Shown: positions 32,320 through 42,013, numbered from the stretch's first letter. The stretch is DNA of 42,840 nucleotides from Cytophagia bacterium (GCA_009926405.1 RFOZ01000002.1:1-42840), one strand, 5' to 3'. Numbers and translations are program-made. The notes: generated by a model not told the origin, from the letters alone.

Positions 32320-34646
32320 CAAAAATGAAAAACCAGACCAAGGGCCGGCAAAATCGGTAGTTGATCCACCCTGGTATAACGGATCCGATCAAAATAAAAT
32401 ATATTCCGACGATCGTAGGCATTGGTTAAACTAAAATTGATATCCATCGAGCGGTCGTTGTTCCATTCCTTGCGGTAACGCAGGGCCAAATCCAATCGGT
32501 GATAGGTTGGCAGGCGGCCTTTGTTGAAATCCGCAAAAAGAACGCCCAGCTCCCCACCTTGGTTGATATAATCGGTTCCTGCACCGGCCCCGAAATCAAC
32601 CTGCGGGTAAAATCCCTGGGTTTGGGTAAAAGGAAATCCGGTCCCCAAGTTCCAACGACCTGACACCTCCCATTGCAATTCGTTGCCAAAGGTGTAATTA
32701 CTTACAACATTGATGTTATGACGGCGGTCAAAAACAGGGTTGTAGATCCGAATCCCGTCAAAACGATCGACATAGGTCCAGCTGTAGGTGGTCCATAGAT
32801 AAAATCTCTTGACATCGTACTTGACCCGGAAATCAAACCCGTAGGCCTGACCGCGTTCCAGAATAAAATCTTTTTTGAGAGCATCGGGCTTCCCAAAATT
32901 CGCCTCTATGTCATCAAAGATTTTGTCTCTGTTGATATTGGTTAACTGCGTAAATTGTTTGATATAAGTCTCGGCATTGATCTCAATACGAGGACCCAAA
33001 TCAATTTCAACCCCTCCCACCAAATGGTTGGCTTTTTGAAGTCTGGAGGTCACCTCTTGCCCGTCAAAGGTTTTGGGTAAATTATCGGGTCCGGACAAGA
33101 AGCCCAGGAACAGATTCACCACATCACGATCGGAGGTGGCGCTGATGAGATTTTGGGAATATTTTCCGGCAGCCACTTTGAAACGGAGGTCCGAACGGGC
33201 ATTGAACTTGGCACTAAAACGGGGTTCCAAGGACATTTCGGTGAGGCTGGAATAATAATGGGCCCGCAGTCCCGGTTCCAGAACCCACTTATCAAAGACC
33301 AAGTTGTATTTGCCAAAAACAGCCAGCTCGGTGGTACTCTCTTGCTGACGGATGATTTTGCCAACTGAATTGGTGAAATTAAAATCGGTACTGAGACCTA
33401 CCAAGTCAAAGCCAAAATTGGCCTGACCTGAATTGAGGTACTGGGTAACGGCCACCGTTCCGTTAAAACCAGTGATGGAAGAACGACGGGGTCTTCCGTC
33501 TGCTTCGGTTTGACCCGAAACAAAATTGGAATAAGCCAGGTTCCCTGAAATCGTATTTCCGGCACCTTCGGGGATCAATACAAATTGGGTGCCAGCTCCG
33601 GTTGATACCCAATCCACGTCGGCGATGCCTCGAAAATTGGCCCGATCCCGCATATTAAACCCGAACAAAGAAAGCTTGGAGCCTGAATTGGATTTGAACG
33701 TGGTTTTGCCGTAGATATCCAAAAAGGAGAAAGGAAGGCCTTGAGGACCGGCATAGGAATACAAGGCCTTGGAAGTTTGGTCCAAATACGAACCTTTGGC
33801 GCTAAAGATGAAGGTAGGCGTCGAACCCTCATTCTTTTTGGACTTCCAAAGCGGGCCTTCCAGCACCAGGCGACTCAAGAAAGGGCTCACCCCTATCTTG
33901 CCCGATAGGCGTTTTTGGTTTCCATCGCGGGTTGTTACATCCATGACCGCCGAAATACGACCCCCGTGATTGGCGTTGTAAGCCCCGGTGAAGACTTCGG
34001 CGTTCTTGATAAGGTCCGTCTCAAAAACCGAATACAATCCAATCGAGTGAAAGGGATTGTACAAGAGCATACCGTCCAGCATCACCTTGTTCATGACGGG
34101 AGAACCACCGCGGATGTACAATTGCCCGCCCTGGTCACCGGTAAAAACAACCCCGGGCAGGACCTGCAAGTACTGGGCGATATCGGCTTCACCACCCACG
34201 GAAACGACCTGGGTAATTTGTTTGGGTGTTACGGTCTCGACCGAAACACGGGTGTTGGTCAGTTGTTCTTGTTTGGCGCCCAAGACCTCGACCTCCCTCA
34301 ACCCTATGGATGACTTGTTAAGTAAAAGTCGAAAACTTAGGGTGGCTCCAGCGCTTAGATTAACAGGCACCGAGGCCGTATCATAACCCAGGTACGTGCT
34401 GGTGAGCCGATATTGACCGGGTGGTACATTTTTGATGGTAAAAAAGCCATTCACATCGGTGCTGGCACCGATGGTCGTACCTGCCAAAAAAACATTGGTA
34501 AAAAGGATGGGCTCCCCGGTTCCTTGATCGTAAACAAAACCTCTGAGCGTACCTGTTTGGGCTGCTATCTCACCTACCCACAGGGTCAAAACCAAGATGA
34601 AAAAAAAAGGCCGTACCAAACAGCTTGGGTTCTGAAATCGCCTCAT
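32319..34646 (-). CDS. TonB-dependent receptor with N-terminal CarboxypepD_reg domain
   Basis: This is a 775-residue outer-membrane transporter. It has a signal peptide (LVRPFFFILVLTLWV, cleavage near IAAQ), a CarboxypepD_reg-like domain at residues about 33-115 (GFVYDQGTGEPILFTNVFL, ASTDVNGFFTIKNVPPGQY), a plug at about 130-235 (QYLQVLPGVVFTGDQGGQLYIRGG) and a 22-strand-type barrel ending in LVFHF. There is no SusD partner and it is shorter than SusC proteins, so it is probably a general receptor rather than a polysaccharide-utilisation transporter. Substrate unknown. I start at the ATG at 34646 before the signal peptide; the longer frame to 34718 would overlap sucC. Confidence 0.9.
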   Translation of the reverse strand: MRRFQNPSCLVRPFFFILVLTLWVGEIAAQTGTLRGFVYDQGTGEPILFTNVFLAGTTIGASTDVNGFFTIKNVPPGQYRLTSTYLGYDTASVPVNLSAGATLSFRLLLNKSSIGLREVEVLGAKQEQLTNTRVSVETVTPKQITQVVSVGGEADIAQYLQVLPGVVFTGDQGGQLYIRGGSPVMNKVMLDGMLLYNPFHSIGLYSVFETDLIKNAEVFTGAYNANHGGRISAVMDVTTRDGNQKRLSGKIGVSPFLSRLVLEGPLWKSKKNEGSTPTFIFSAKGSYLDQTSKALYSYAGPQGLPFSFLDIYGKTTFKSNSGSKLSLFGFNMRDRANFRGIADVDWVSTGAGTQFVLIPEGAGNTISGNLAYSNFVSGQTEADGRPRRSSITGFNGTVAVTQYLNSGQANFGFDLVGLSTDFNFTNSVGKIIRQQESTTELAVFGKYNLVFDKWVLEPGLRAHYYSSLTEMSLEPRFSAKFNARSDLRFKVAAGKYSQNLISATSDRDVVNLFLGFLSGPDNLPKTFDGQEVTSRLQKANHLVGGVEIDLGPRIEINAETYIKQFTQLTNINRDKIFDDIEANFGKPDALKKDFILERGQAYGFDFRVKYDVKRFYLWTTYSWTYVDRFDGIRIYNPVFDRRHNINVVSNYTFGNELQWEVSGRWNLGTGFPFTQTQGFYPQVDFGAGAGTDYINQGGELGVLFADFNKGRLPTYHRLDLALRYRKEWNNDRSMDINFSLTNAYDRRNIFYFDRIRYTRVDQLPILPALGLVFHF

Positions 34647-34683
34647 CAGGGCGAATTTAAGCGTAAACAAAGAATTTGCAACG

Positions 34684-35874
34684 TCACGCCAAGGCGGCGG
34701 CAACGGCCGTCGCGGCATCTTCGAGCGTTACAGCAGCGCGGATTGGCAAACCAGAAGCCTCCAAGAGCGCTTTGGCCTCCACTGCATTAGTACCCTGCAA
34801 ACGAACGATCAAAGGAACACGCAAGTCCCCAATTGTACGGCAGGCTTCAATAATTCCGTTGGCCACCCGATCGCAACGAACGATCCCCCCAAAAATGTTG
34901 ACCAAAATGGCCTTTACGTTGGGGTCTTCCAGAATTATGTTGAAGGCTTGGGCAACCCGCTCGGCCGAGGCCGTGCCCCCTACGTCCAAAAAGTTGGCAG
35001 GGCTACCGCCGCTGAGCTGAATCATGTCCATGGTGGCCATGGCCAGCCCTGCTCCGTTCACCATGCAACCGACGTTGCCGTCCAATTTAACATAATTCAA
35101 ATTAAACGAAGCAGCTTTGAGTTCGGTGGGATCCTCTTCCCGAGGGTCGTGCATTTTGGAAATGGCGGGAACACGCATCAAGGCGTTGTCGTCAATATTG
35201 ACTTTGGCATCCACCGCCAAAATTCGATCGTCCGATGTCTTGAGGACCGGATTGATTTCGAACAAGGAGGCTTCAACTCCTTCAAAGGCCTTGACCAGGT
35301 TTTGACAAAACGACACCATCTCCTTGAAAGCCTGACCCTTCAAGCCCAAATTCAAGGCGACACGCCTTGCCTGATAAGCTTGGAATCCAATCGTTGGGTC
35401 AATCCATTCGCGGTAAATTTTCTCGGGGTGTTTTTCGGCCACCTCTTCAATGTCCATCCCTCCCTCCGGAGAATACACCATGACAAAACCACCCTTGGCG
35501 CGATCCAGCAAGACCGACATGTAAAATTCTTGGGTTGGAGAAGGACCGGGGGCATAAACATCTTCTGCAATCAAAACCGAATGCACGGTTTTGCCGGCAG
35601 CCCCGGTTTGCGGAGTCACCAATTGCATACCCAAAATTTGGGAACTCAAATCACGGACCTGGTCCATGGATTTGGCCAATTTGATTCCCCCGCCTTTGCC
35701 CCGACCACCGGCATGAACCTGGGCCTTCACAACCCACCAACCGGTACCGGTTTGCTCCTGTATTTGGGTCGCAGCACGAACAGCTTCCTCCGCGGTTTCG
35801 GCTAACAGGCCACGCTGTACGGCCACACCGTATTGGGAAAGCAAGGATTTGCCCTGGTATTCGTGAATGTTCAT
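34684..35874 (-). CDS. sucC: Succinyl-CoA ligase (ADP-forming) beta subunit
   Basis: This is a TCA-cycle enzyme subunit, cytosolic, 396 residues. The ATP-grasp domain (MNIHEYQGKSLLSQYGV at the start, VVKAQVHAGGRGKGGG in the nucleotide site) precedes the CoA-ligase domain. The latter includes NGAGLAMATMDMIQLSGG, ANFLDVGG and NIFGGIVRCD. It makes ATP while converting succinyl-CoA to succinate. The alpha subunit sucD is not in the window. It lies 42 bp after nqrF and 37 bp before the TonB receptor gene, with no terminator on either side. Confidence 0.97.
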   Translation of the reverse strand: MNIHEYQGKSLLSQYGVAVQRGLLAETAEEAVRAATQIQEQTGTGWWVVKAQVHAGGRGKGGGIKLAKSMDQVRDLSSQILGMQLVTPQTGAAGKTVHSVLIAEDVYAPGPSPTQEFYMSVLLDRAKGGFVMVYSPEGGMDIEEVAEKHPEKIYREWIDPTIGFQAYQARRVALNLGLKGQAFKEMVSFCQNLVKAFEGVEASLFEINPVLKTSDDRILAVDAKVNIDDNALMRVPAISKMHDPREEDPTELKAASFNLNYVKLDGNVGCMVNGAGLAMATMDMIQLSGGSPANFLDVGGTASAERVAQAFNIILEDPNVKAILVNIFGGIVRCDRVANGIIEACRTIGDLRVPLIVRLQGTNAVEAKALLEASGLPIRAAVTLEDAATAVAAALA

Positions 35875-35916
35875 GGGATTTGGTTATGAGGTAGAAATTT
35901 CAAACAGGGCATGGCC

Positions 35917-37236
35917 TTAGCCACCAAAGTCATCGAAGGCTACATGCTCTTTGGGGATCCCCCAATCATCGCACATCTTGAGTACGGCGGCATTCATCAT
36001 CGGGGGACCGCAGAAATAGAATTCGATTTCTTCGGGCTCCTTGTGTTTGCTCAGGTAATTATCAATAAAGGATTGATGGACAAAACCCAGGAAGCCATCT
36101 CCGTCACGATCTTCCAAATCTTTGCTAACCTTCCAGTTGTCTTCAGGGAGCGGCTCGGACAAGACCACATGGAAACGGAAATTGGGGAATTCCTTTTCGA
36201 TGGCCCGGAATTCATCCACGTAGAACAATTCTCTTTTGGAACGACCTCCGTACCAGTAACTTACTTTGCGACCGGTTTTGAGGGTATGAAACAAATGGAA
36301 TATGTGCGCACGCAATGGGGCCATACCGGCACCGCCTCCGACATAAACCATTTCTTTCTGGGTATCCTTGATAAAAAATTCTCCGTAAGGACCCGAAATA
36401 GTCACTTTGTCACCCGGCTTGGCATTGAAAACAAAAGACGAACAAACACCCGGGTTTACTTTCATCCAATCATTGGTAGCCCGATCCCATGGTGGGGTGG
36501 CAATACGAATATTCAATTTGATGATATTGCCTTCGGCCGGGTGGTTGGCCATGGAATAGGCCCGGAAAATGGGCTCGGGATTCACCATTTTGAGATCCCA
36601 TAACTTGAACTTGTCCCAGTCTTCTTTGAATTTGTCCTTACCGGCCGGATCATCGGGTGAAGGAGCAATGTCGATGTTCTTGAAGTCAACCGTACAGGCA
36701 GGAACGTCCACTTGGATATAGCCACCGGCTTCAAAATGCAGGTTCTCCCCTTCGGGCAATTTCACCGTAAACTCTTTGATGAACGTGGCCACGTTGTAGT
36801 TGGAAACCACTTCGCATTCCCACTTCTTGATTCCGAATATTTCTTCCGGAATTTGAATTTTCATGTCGTTCTTGACCTTGACCTGGCAGGCCAAGCGCCA
36901 GTGTTCGGCCTGTTCACGGCGATTCAAATGTCCCTTCTCGGTCGGTAACACATCCCCGCCCCCTTCCAAAATCTGGCATTTGCACATCGCACAGGTTCCA
37001 CCACCACCGCAAGCCGAAGGCAAAAACAATTTGCGTTCCGACAAGGTGGTTAACAACGTAGAACCCGCCGCAACCTTCATGGGGTTGGCGGTATCGCCGT
37101 TCACGATAATTTCGACATCGCCGCTGTTGACCAATTTGGCCTGGGCGTACATCAACACAAAAACCAGCAGAAGGATCACCCCGGAAAAGGCCAGGATGGA
37201 ATAAAAAATGATGGATAAGGTTGCCCCGGTTAACAT
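35917..37236 (-). CDS. nqrF: Na+-translocating NADH:quinone reductase subunit F
   Basis: This is the NADH-oxidising entry subunit of the Na+-NQR complex at the cytoplasmic face. The 439 residues contain an N-terminal anchor helix (8-30), a plant-type 2Fe-2S centre (C76, C82, C85, C117; SACGGGGTCAMCKC and RLACQV), an FAD domain (RAYSMANHP) and an NADH domain (VGGGAGMAPLRAH, FYFCGPPMM). Length and motifs are normal. It is the sixth and last gene of the nqr set and starts 13 bases after nqrE. Confidence 0.97.
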   Translation of the reverse strand: MLTGATLSIIFYSILAFSGVILLLVFVLMYAQAKLVNSGDVEIIVNGDTANPMKVAAGSTLLTTLSERKLFLPSACGGGGTCAMCKCQILEGGGDVLPTEKGHLNRREQAEHWRLACQVKVKNDMKIQIPEEIFGIKKWECEVVSNYNVATFIKEFTVKLPEGENLHFEAGGYIQVDVPACTVDFKNIDIAPSPDDPAGKDKFKEDWDKFKLWDLKMVNPEPIFRAYSMANHPAEGNIIKLNIRIATPPWDRATNDWMKVNPGVCSSFVFNAKPGDKVTISGPYGEFFIKDTQKEMVYVGGGAGMAPLRAHIFHLFHTLKTGRKVSYWYGGRSKRELFYVDEFRAIEKEFPNFRFHVVLSEPLPEDNWKVSKDLEDRDGDGFLGFVHQSFIDNYLSKHKEPEEIEFYFCGPPMMNAAVLKMCDDWGIPKEHVAFDDFGG

Positions 37237-37249
37237 AGTCGTCGATCGT

Positions 37250-37882
37250 TTATAGCGTAATACCCAAAAAACTCATGAAGGCAATGCCCATCAATCCGGT
37301 CAAAATAAAGGTGATGCCCAAGCCTTTGAGAGGAGCCGGAACATCCGAATAGCGAAGACGCATCCGAATAGCCGCGATAGCGACAATGGCTATCATCCAA
37401 CCCACCCCGGAACCCAATCCAAAGACCGTGGCCTCGGCAAATTCATAATCCCTTTCTTGCATAAAAAGAGATCCACCCAGGATGGAGCAATTCACGGCGA
37501 TCAAAGGCAGGAAAATCCCAAGGGCACCGTACAATTCAGGGGATAATTTCTCCACCAACATCTCCACCAACTGAGTCATGGAGGCGATGGTGGCAATGAA
37601 CATAATAAAAGCCAGGAAGCTCAAATCTACTTTGGCCAAGGACGGGCTAATCCAAGCCAAGGCGCCTTCCTTGAGAACTTTGTTGAGCAATAGCCAGTTC
37701 AAGGGAACCGTGATGGTCAATACAAAGACGACCGCGATCCCAAGGCCGAGAGCGGTCTTGACATTCTTGGAAACGGCCAAATAGGAACACATCCCCAAGA
37801 AATAGGCAAAAATCATGTTGTCGATAAAAATCGACCGAACGAAAACGGATACGAGATCCGCAGCCAAAAACAAAGTGCTCAT
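37250..37882 (-). CDS. nqrE: Na+-translocating NADH:quinone reductase subunit E
   Basis: This is a 210-residue six-helix inner-membrane subunit. It has the RnfA/NqrE signatures FIDNMIFAYFLGMCSYLAVSKNVKTALGLG and LPLIAVNCSILGGSLFMQERDY, whose conserved Cys residues (C32, C132) hold the intramembrane iron centre with NqrD. The start ATG overlaps the nqrD stop by four bases (ATGA). Confidence 0.97.
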   Translation of the reverse strand: MSTLFLAADLVSVFVRSIFIDNMIFAYFLGMCSYLAVSKNVKTALGLGIAVVFVLTITVPLNWLLLNKVLKEGALAWISPSLAKVDLSFLAFIMFIATIASMTQLVEMLVEKLSPELYGALGIFLPLIAVNCSILGGSLFMQERDYEFAEATVFGLGSGVGWMIAIVAIAAIRMRLRYSDVPAPLKGLGITFILTGLMGIAFMSFLGITL

Positions 37883-38547
37883 TCTTTTTCCTCCAAATGT
37901 TTAGCAAGACTTCTTTGAACCCAAATAAAACAGGCCACCACAAAAAGGGCACCGGCGGGAATCATCATCAACCCGTTGTTGACATAACCGGCTTCGTACA
38001 TAGCATCGGGAATCACCTGAAAACCAAAAATCTTTCCGCTTCCCAGCAATTCACGAAAGAATGCCACCGTCAAAATCACAAATCCGTAACCAAATCCGTT
38101 GCCCAATCCGTCCAAGAGCGATGGTACGGGTTTATTGCCCATGGCATAGGCCTCAAGCCGTCCCATAACAATACAATTGGTGATAATCAATCCGACAAAG
38201 ACCGATAGCTGTTTGCTGATATCGTACATATACGCTTTGAGAGCCTGGTCCACGAGGATAACCAAAACCGAAACCACGGTTAACTGAACAATGATTCGAA
38301 TTCGGGGTGGAATGGCATTGCGCATCAGCGAGATAACGAAATTGGACAAGGCCACAACCGCTGTTACCGAAAGGGCCATCACCATGGTCGGCTTCATCTG
38401 CGTTGTTACCGCCAAGGCTGAACAAATCCCAAGAACCTGTATGGTCACCGGATTGTTATCCGATAAGGGATCGGTGATTAACTTTCTTTCTTTCTTGCCG
38501 ATCAAAGGCTTTTTCTCGACCGGATTTTGAACCGCTACTTCGCTCAT
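37879..38547 (-). CDS. nqrD: Na+-translocating NADH:quinone reductase subunit D
   Basis: This is a 222-residue, six-helix inner-membrane partner of NqrE. It shows LGICSALAVTTQMKPTMVMA and VGLIITNCIVMGRLEAYAM, with the two Cys that share the iron centre with NqrE. The basic N-terminus (VEKKPLIGKKERKLI) is cytoplasmic. Four-base overlaps with both neighbours indicate coupled translation. Confidence 0.97.
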   Translation of the reverse strand: MSEVAVQNPVEKKPLIGKKERKLITDPLSDNNPVTIQVLGICSALAVTTQMKPTMVMALSVTAVVALSNFVISLMRNAIPPRIRIIVQLTVVSVLVILVDQALKAYMYDISKQLSVFVGLIITNCIVMGRLEAYAMGNKPVPSLLDGLGNGFGYGFVILTVAFFRELLGSGKIFGFQVIPDAMYEAGYVNNGLMMIPAGALFVVACFIWVQRSLAKHLEEKE

Positions 38548-39266
38548 AGAGGGGACGTTTGAGGTGCTTGTTGACGAATGTACTTGAGGTAAGAGGCCAG
38601 GTCCTCTTCCAGCATTTTGCTTACACCGTTGGAGGTGATGGTGCCACCGCTGATCGCATCCACGGCATGGGGCATGCTGGCATCGTGTTTGCCTTTTTCT
38701 ACTTTGACGGAAACAAATTGCCCTTGATCATTGAGGACTTTCTTGTTGATGAATTGGTTTTCGAAGGCATCGGTATTGATTTCCGCGCCCAGACCCGGCG
38801 TTTCTCCTTTGTGATCAAATATGGCCGACCGCAGGGTGTTGCCATCTTCGTCCAAAGCAAGGTAACCCCAAATGGGTCCCCAAAGACCGGTACCGGCTGT
38901 TTGAAGGAGGTAGGTGGTACGGCCCTTGGGATCCTTGTAAACATACATGGGGTAACGAACCTTGTACTTGGGATCCTTGGTGCTGATTTTTTTCTCCAAG
39001 GCCAAATCCAAGCTTATGGCTTCAGCCCCGGGAATAATTTGACCGTCCTGATCAATCACAATCGATTGAACCAAGGCGTCGAATTTTTTGTAATCATCGG
39101 GGCCGTTCAATCCGACCAGAGACAAAATGTTTTGCTGCTTTTCTTTGAGGATGTTTTCATCCTGCGCCGGCTTGAGCAGGGTGGCTGCAGCTGCCAGCAA
39201 GGCTGCGGATAGCGTCGTCACCACGAGGGCAAAGACGATGGTAGCGGTATTTCCTTTGGATGCCAT
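38544..39266 (-). CDS. nqrC: Na+-translocating NADH:quinone reductase subunit C
   Basis: This is a 240-residue subunit with one N-terminal helix (8-31) and a periplasmic FMN-binding domain. The covalent FMN site is T209 in AISGGTITSNGV. The family motif is SGAT, here SGGT, which I regard as a normal Bacteroidetes variant because the flavinylated Thr is kept. The YLLQTAGTGLWGPIWGYLAL segment is conserved. FMN attachment needs ApbE, which is not in the window. Confidence 0.96.
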   Translation of the reverse strand: MASKGNTATIVFALVVTTLSAALLAAAATLLKPAQDENILKEKQQNILSLVGLNGPDDYKKFDALVQSIVIDQDGQIIPGAEAISLDLALEKKISTKDPKYKVRYPMYVYKDPKGRTTYLLQTAGTGLWGPIWGYLALDEDGNTLRSAIFDHKGETPGLGAEINTDAFENQFINKKVLNDQGQFVSVKVEKGKHDASMPHAVDAISGGTITSNGVSKMLEEDLASYLKYIRQQAPQTSPL

Positions 39267-39284
39267 AGGAGGTTATAATAAATT

Positions 39285-40475
39285 TTAGGCGATGGAAGTT
39301 CGGGCCGCAAGGCGTTTGTTCCGCCGGGCAATATTGGCCTGCACTACGTAGTAATCGATGAGCGGTGCCATCACATTCCCAAAGAGTATGGCCAACATGA
39401 TTCCTTCGGGATAGGCGGGGTTGAATACCCGGATCATTACCGCCATCATCCCGACCAGAAGACCGTAGATCCATTTACCGGTACCTGTATGAGCTGCTGT
39501 CACCGGGTCGGTGGCCATGAAAACGGCTCCAAAAAGCAGCCCACCCATGGCCAAGTGCAGATGAAATGGCATGTTCATGAACGGGGTCAAACCGATCCCG
39601 TTAAAAATGAGACCCATCAACAAGGCTCCCAAAACAACGCTGAGCATAATGACCCCGGAACCAATCCCGGTAATTACCAAGAAGGCTGCACCCAGAAGAA
39701 TCGCAATTTTGGAGGTCTCCCCAATGGAACCGGGGATTAAGCCAACGACCATATCCTGCAAATTATAATTCCAGTTTTGGTCAGCGCTAATCTTGAAGGG
39801 TGTGCCGGTTGCAGCAGCATTGGCCAAAGCGGTTGCCCCACTGTAAACATCGGGTTTTTCGGAAATCCAAACCAGGTCTCCACTCATGAAAGTGGGATAA
39901 GCAAAGAACAAAAAGACCCGAGCCGTGAGGGCCACGTTGAGAACATTCATCCCGGTACCCCCAAAGACTTCTTTGGCGAAGATGACCGCGAAGGCCGTGG
40001 ACAAGGCAACCATCCACAACGGAATATCCGGAGGCAGCACCAAAGGAATCAACATCCCCGAAACCAAGAACCCTTCGTTAATGGCATGGCCCTTTTTGGA
40101 GGCCACAAAGAATTCGATTCCCAAACCCACCGAATACGAAACCACCACGATGGGAAGAACCTTGATGGCACCGTACATGACTTTGTCCCAAAAACCGTTC
40201 ATGGGGGACCCGGCGAATTCGCCCAAAGCCAAGAAATGCTGATGACCAACATTAAAAATCCCAAACAAGAGGGCGGGAATCATGGCCAGGATCACAAAAA
40301 ACATGGTCCGCTTGAGATCAATGCCGGCTTTGATGTGGGTCCCACCGCTGCTTACCCGGTCCGGGGTAAAAAGAAAGGTGGCAAAACCGTCAAAAAGGGT
40401 GTGAAACTGCGAATATTTCCCGCCTTTTTCGAAGTCAGGTCGCAGCTCCAGTATTTTCTTTTTTAGAAATTCCAT
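39285..40475 (-). CDS. nqrB: Na+-translocating NADH:quinone reductase subunit B
   Basis: This is a 396-residue inner-membrane subunit with about ten helices and the main Na+ path. The covalent FMN site is T215 in DVYSGATALANA. FGGTGMNVLNVALTARVFLFF and the C-terminal YPEGIMLAILFGNVMAPLIDYYV are typical of the family. The N-terminal cytoplasmic part (KYSQFHTLFDGFATFLF) is normal. Start ATG at 40475; 18 bases separate it from nqrC. Confidence 0.97.
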   Translation of the reverse strand: MEFLKKKILELRPDFEKGGKYSQFHTLFDGFATFLFTPDRVSSGGTHIKAGIDLKRTMFFVILAMIPALLFGIFNVGHQHFLALGEFAGSPMNGFWDKVMYGAIKVLPIVVVSYSVGLGIEFFVASKKGHAINEGFLVSGMLIPLVLPPDIPLWMVALSTAFAVIFAKEVFGGTGMNVLNVALTARVFLFFAYPTFMSGDLVWISEKPDVYSGATALANAAATGTPFKISADQNWNYNLQDMVVGLIPGSIGETSKIAILLGAAFLVITGIGSGVIMLSVVLGALLMGLIFNGIGLTPFMNMPFHLHLAMGGLLFGAVFMATDPVTAAHTGTGKWIYGLLVGMMAVMIRVFNPAYPEGIMLAILFGNVMAPLIDYYVVQANIARRNKRLAARTSIA

Positions 40476-40525
40476 GGGGGCTCAGAATGGATAACGATGG
40501 GATTGTTTAAATAGTAAGTCTGCTC

Positions 40526-41887
40526 TTATTGCTCTTCGGAAATCAGGAGATCCAATCCGTTCCGCACCATTTGCTGAACGGGAATTTTGGAAGTACAAAC
40601 AAATTCACAAAGGGCTACATCTTCTTCGTCTAACTCGTGAAGACCTAATTGCTCCATCTCCTCAACATCCTGATAGTGAATAGCTTTGAGAAGGTAGGTA
40701 GGCAACAGATCCATGGGCAATACCTTTTCGTACTGACCTGTCATCACAAAGGCCCGCTCTTCACCGTGGGTGTTGGTGTTGACTTCATAGGTACGCTTGC
40801 TCATCCAACCCGACAAGAAGGATTTGGAAATATCAGGGCGGGCATACGATGGCAAGAGCCATCCCAGGAATTCCAGATCGCGGCCCTCAGGAATCACACT
40901 CAGTTGGTCGTGGTAGAAACCCAGAAATCCATCCGCCCCTACCTGTTCCCCGCTCAACAAATCCCCGGATACCGTGCGGTGATCCCCGGCCTTACGTCCG
41001 GCTGCTTGAATTAATTCCTGAACGGATCCCCCCACCAACACCTGGGCATAACCGGGTTGGTTCAAGGATGAACCACCGACCGATACCCAACGACGGGCAT
41101 CGTAATAACCGGTCAAAAACAAACGACCCAAAATAATCACATCGGCCGGGGTCATGGTCCAAACACAGTCGCCTTTGGAAACCGGGGAAACATGGTGCAT
41201 TTGAATACCGACATTCCCGCTGGGATGGGGCCCTTCAAATTGATGCACTTTTACATGGTTAGCCCCGGTGAAATGCTTGGAGCGGGTTCGGCTGGTATGG
41301 GTATGCAAAAAGACTTGGCCAGGGCATAATTGATTCAAGGCCTTGAGACCTTCGGCAAATGCAGCCGGGTCTTGGTCCACTTGAAAGTCCCGATCGGCGG
41401 CCATGGGTGCCGTGTTAAAGGCAGAAATGACAATGCATCGAGGCTGGGCTTCGGGCCTGGCCATGCGATTGTAGGGTCTTTGACGCATATGAGCCCAGGT
41501 TCCTGAAACCAGCATTTTGGCCTTGACCCCATCAGCGCCCAGATCCTCCGGACGTGCGGAACCAAAGTCCATGTATTGGGTTTCGGAATCGCCTTGGATG
41601 ACAACCGCTTCGAGCAAGCGTTTGGCTCCGCGTTGGATCGCCAAAACTTGGCCGCTTCGGGGACTGCATACGTAGAGGCCTGGGTGTTCCTTGTCTTCCA
41701 ACAAAGGCGTTCCTGCAAGGACGGTGCTCCCTTCTTCGACCAGAAGCCTGAACTTCTGGTAATGGAAAACGGTCGGCCGAACAGCGCAGCGCTGGTTCGA
41801 GATCGAAAGCAAGGATTGGGGCTGGGGGGTGCCGGCAAGATGGATATCGTACCCCCGGCGTAGTCGGATGGTTGGTGCCATGGTCAT
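40526..41887 (-). CDS. nqrA: Na+-translocating NADH:quinone reductase subunit A
   Basis: This is a 453-residue cytoplasmic subunit next to the quinone site, first gene of the nqr operon. It shows IRLRRGYDIHLAGTP at the start, PRSGQVLAIQRG (barrel-sandwich hybrid), ADRDFQVDQDP, GNVGIQMHHVSPVSKGDCVWTM and ARRWVSVGGSSLNQPGYAQV. I start at the ATG at 41887 (ATG-ACC-ATG); the ATG at 41881 is equally possible and the frame to 41983 is not conserved. A -7 element lies only ten bases upstream, so the message may be nearly leaderless. Confidence 0.95.
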   Translation of the reverse strand: MTMAPTIRLRRGYDIHLAGTPQPQSLLSISNQRCAVRPTVFHYQKFRLLVEEGSTVLAGTPLLEDKEHPGLYVCSPRSGQVLAIQRGAKRLLEAVVIQGDSETQYMDFGSARPEDLGADGVKAKMLVSGTWAHMRQRPYNRMARPEAQPRCIVISAFNTAPMAADRDFQVDQDPAAFAEGLKALNQLCPGQVFLHTHTSRTRSKHFTGANHVKVHQFEGPHPSGNVGIQMHHVSPVSKGDCVWTMTPADVIILGRLFLTGYYDARRWVSVGGSSLNQPGYAQVLVGGSVQELIQAAGRKAGDHRTVSGDLLSGEQVGADGFLGFYHDQLSVIPEGRDLEFLGWLLPSYARPDISKSFLSGWMSKRTYEVNTNTHGEERAFVMTGQYEKVLPMDLLPTYLLKAIHYQDVEEMEQLGLHELDEEDVALCEFVCTSKIPVQQMVRNGLDLLISEEQ

Positions 41888-41896
41888 AGTGCGGGC

Positions 41897-41904
41897 CAAA
41901 AATA
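41897..41904 (-). promoter_or_regulatory. Possible -7 element of the nqr operon promoter
   Basis: On the minus strand TATTTTTG matches TAnnTTTG. Transcription would begin about 41890, leaving a leader of only a few bases before either start codon. No -33 TTG is at the normal spacing, so this could be chance. Confidence 0.35.
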
Positions 41905-42013
41905 CAATAGCCATCGGAGTGGAATTCGAATTTTGGCTGATTATTCTGCCTTTTCTTGATAAAAAAATTGGAGGCAAAGGCACGTTCTGCCGATTCGGAA
42001 CGTATGATTGGGT

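Noticed and set aside
32319..34646. SusC of a polysaccharide utilisation locus, linked with the GH16 gene
   Set aside because: There is no SusD gene, the protein is shorter than SusC, and the GH16 gene is 30 kb away.
34948..35805. 285-codon open frame antisense to sucC
   Set aside because: A shadow of a strongly conserved gene; the His/Gly-rich translation has no domain-like pattern.
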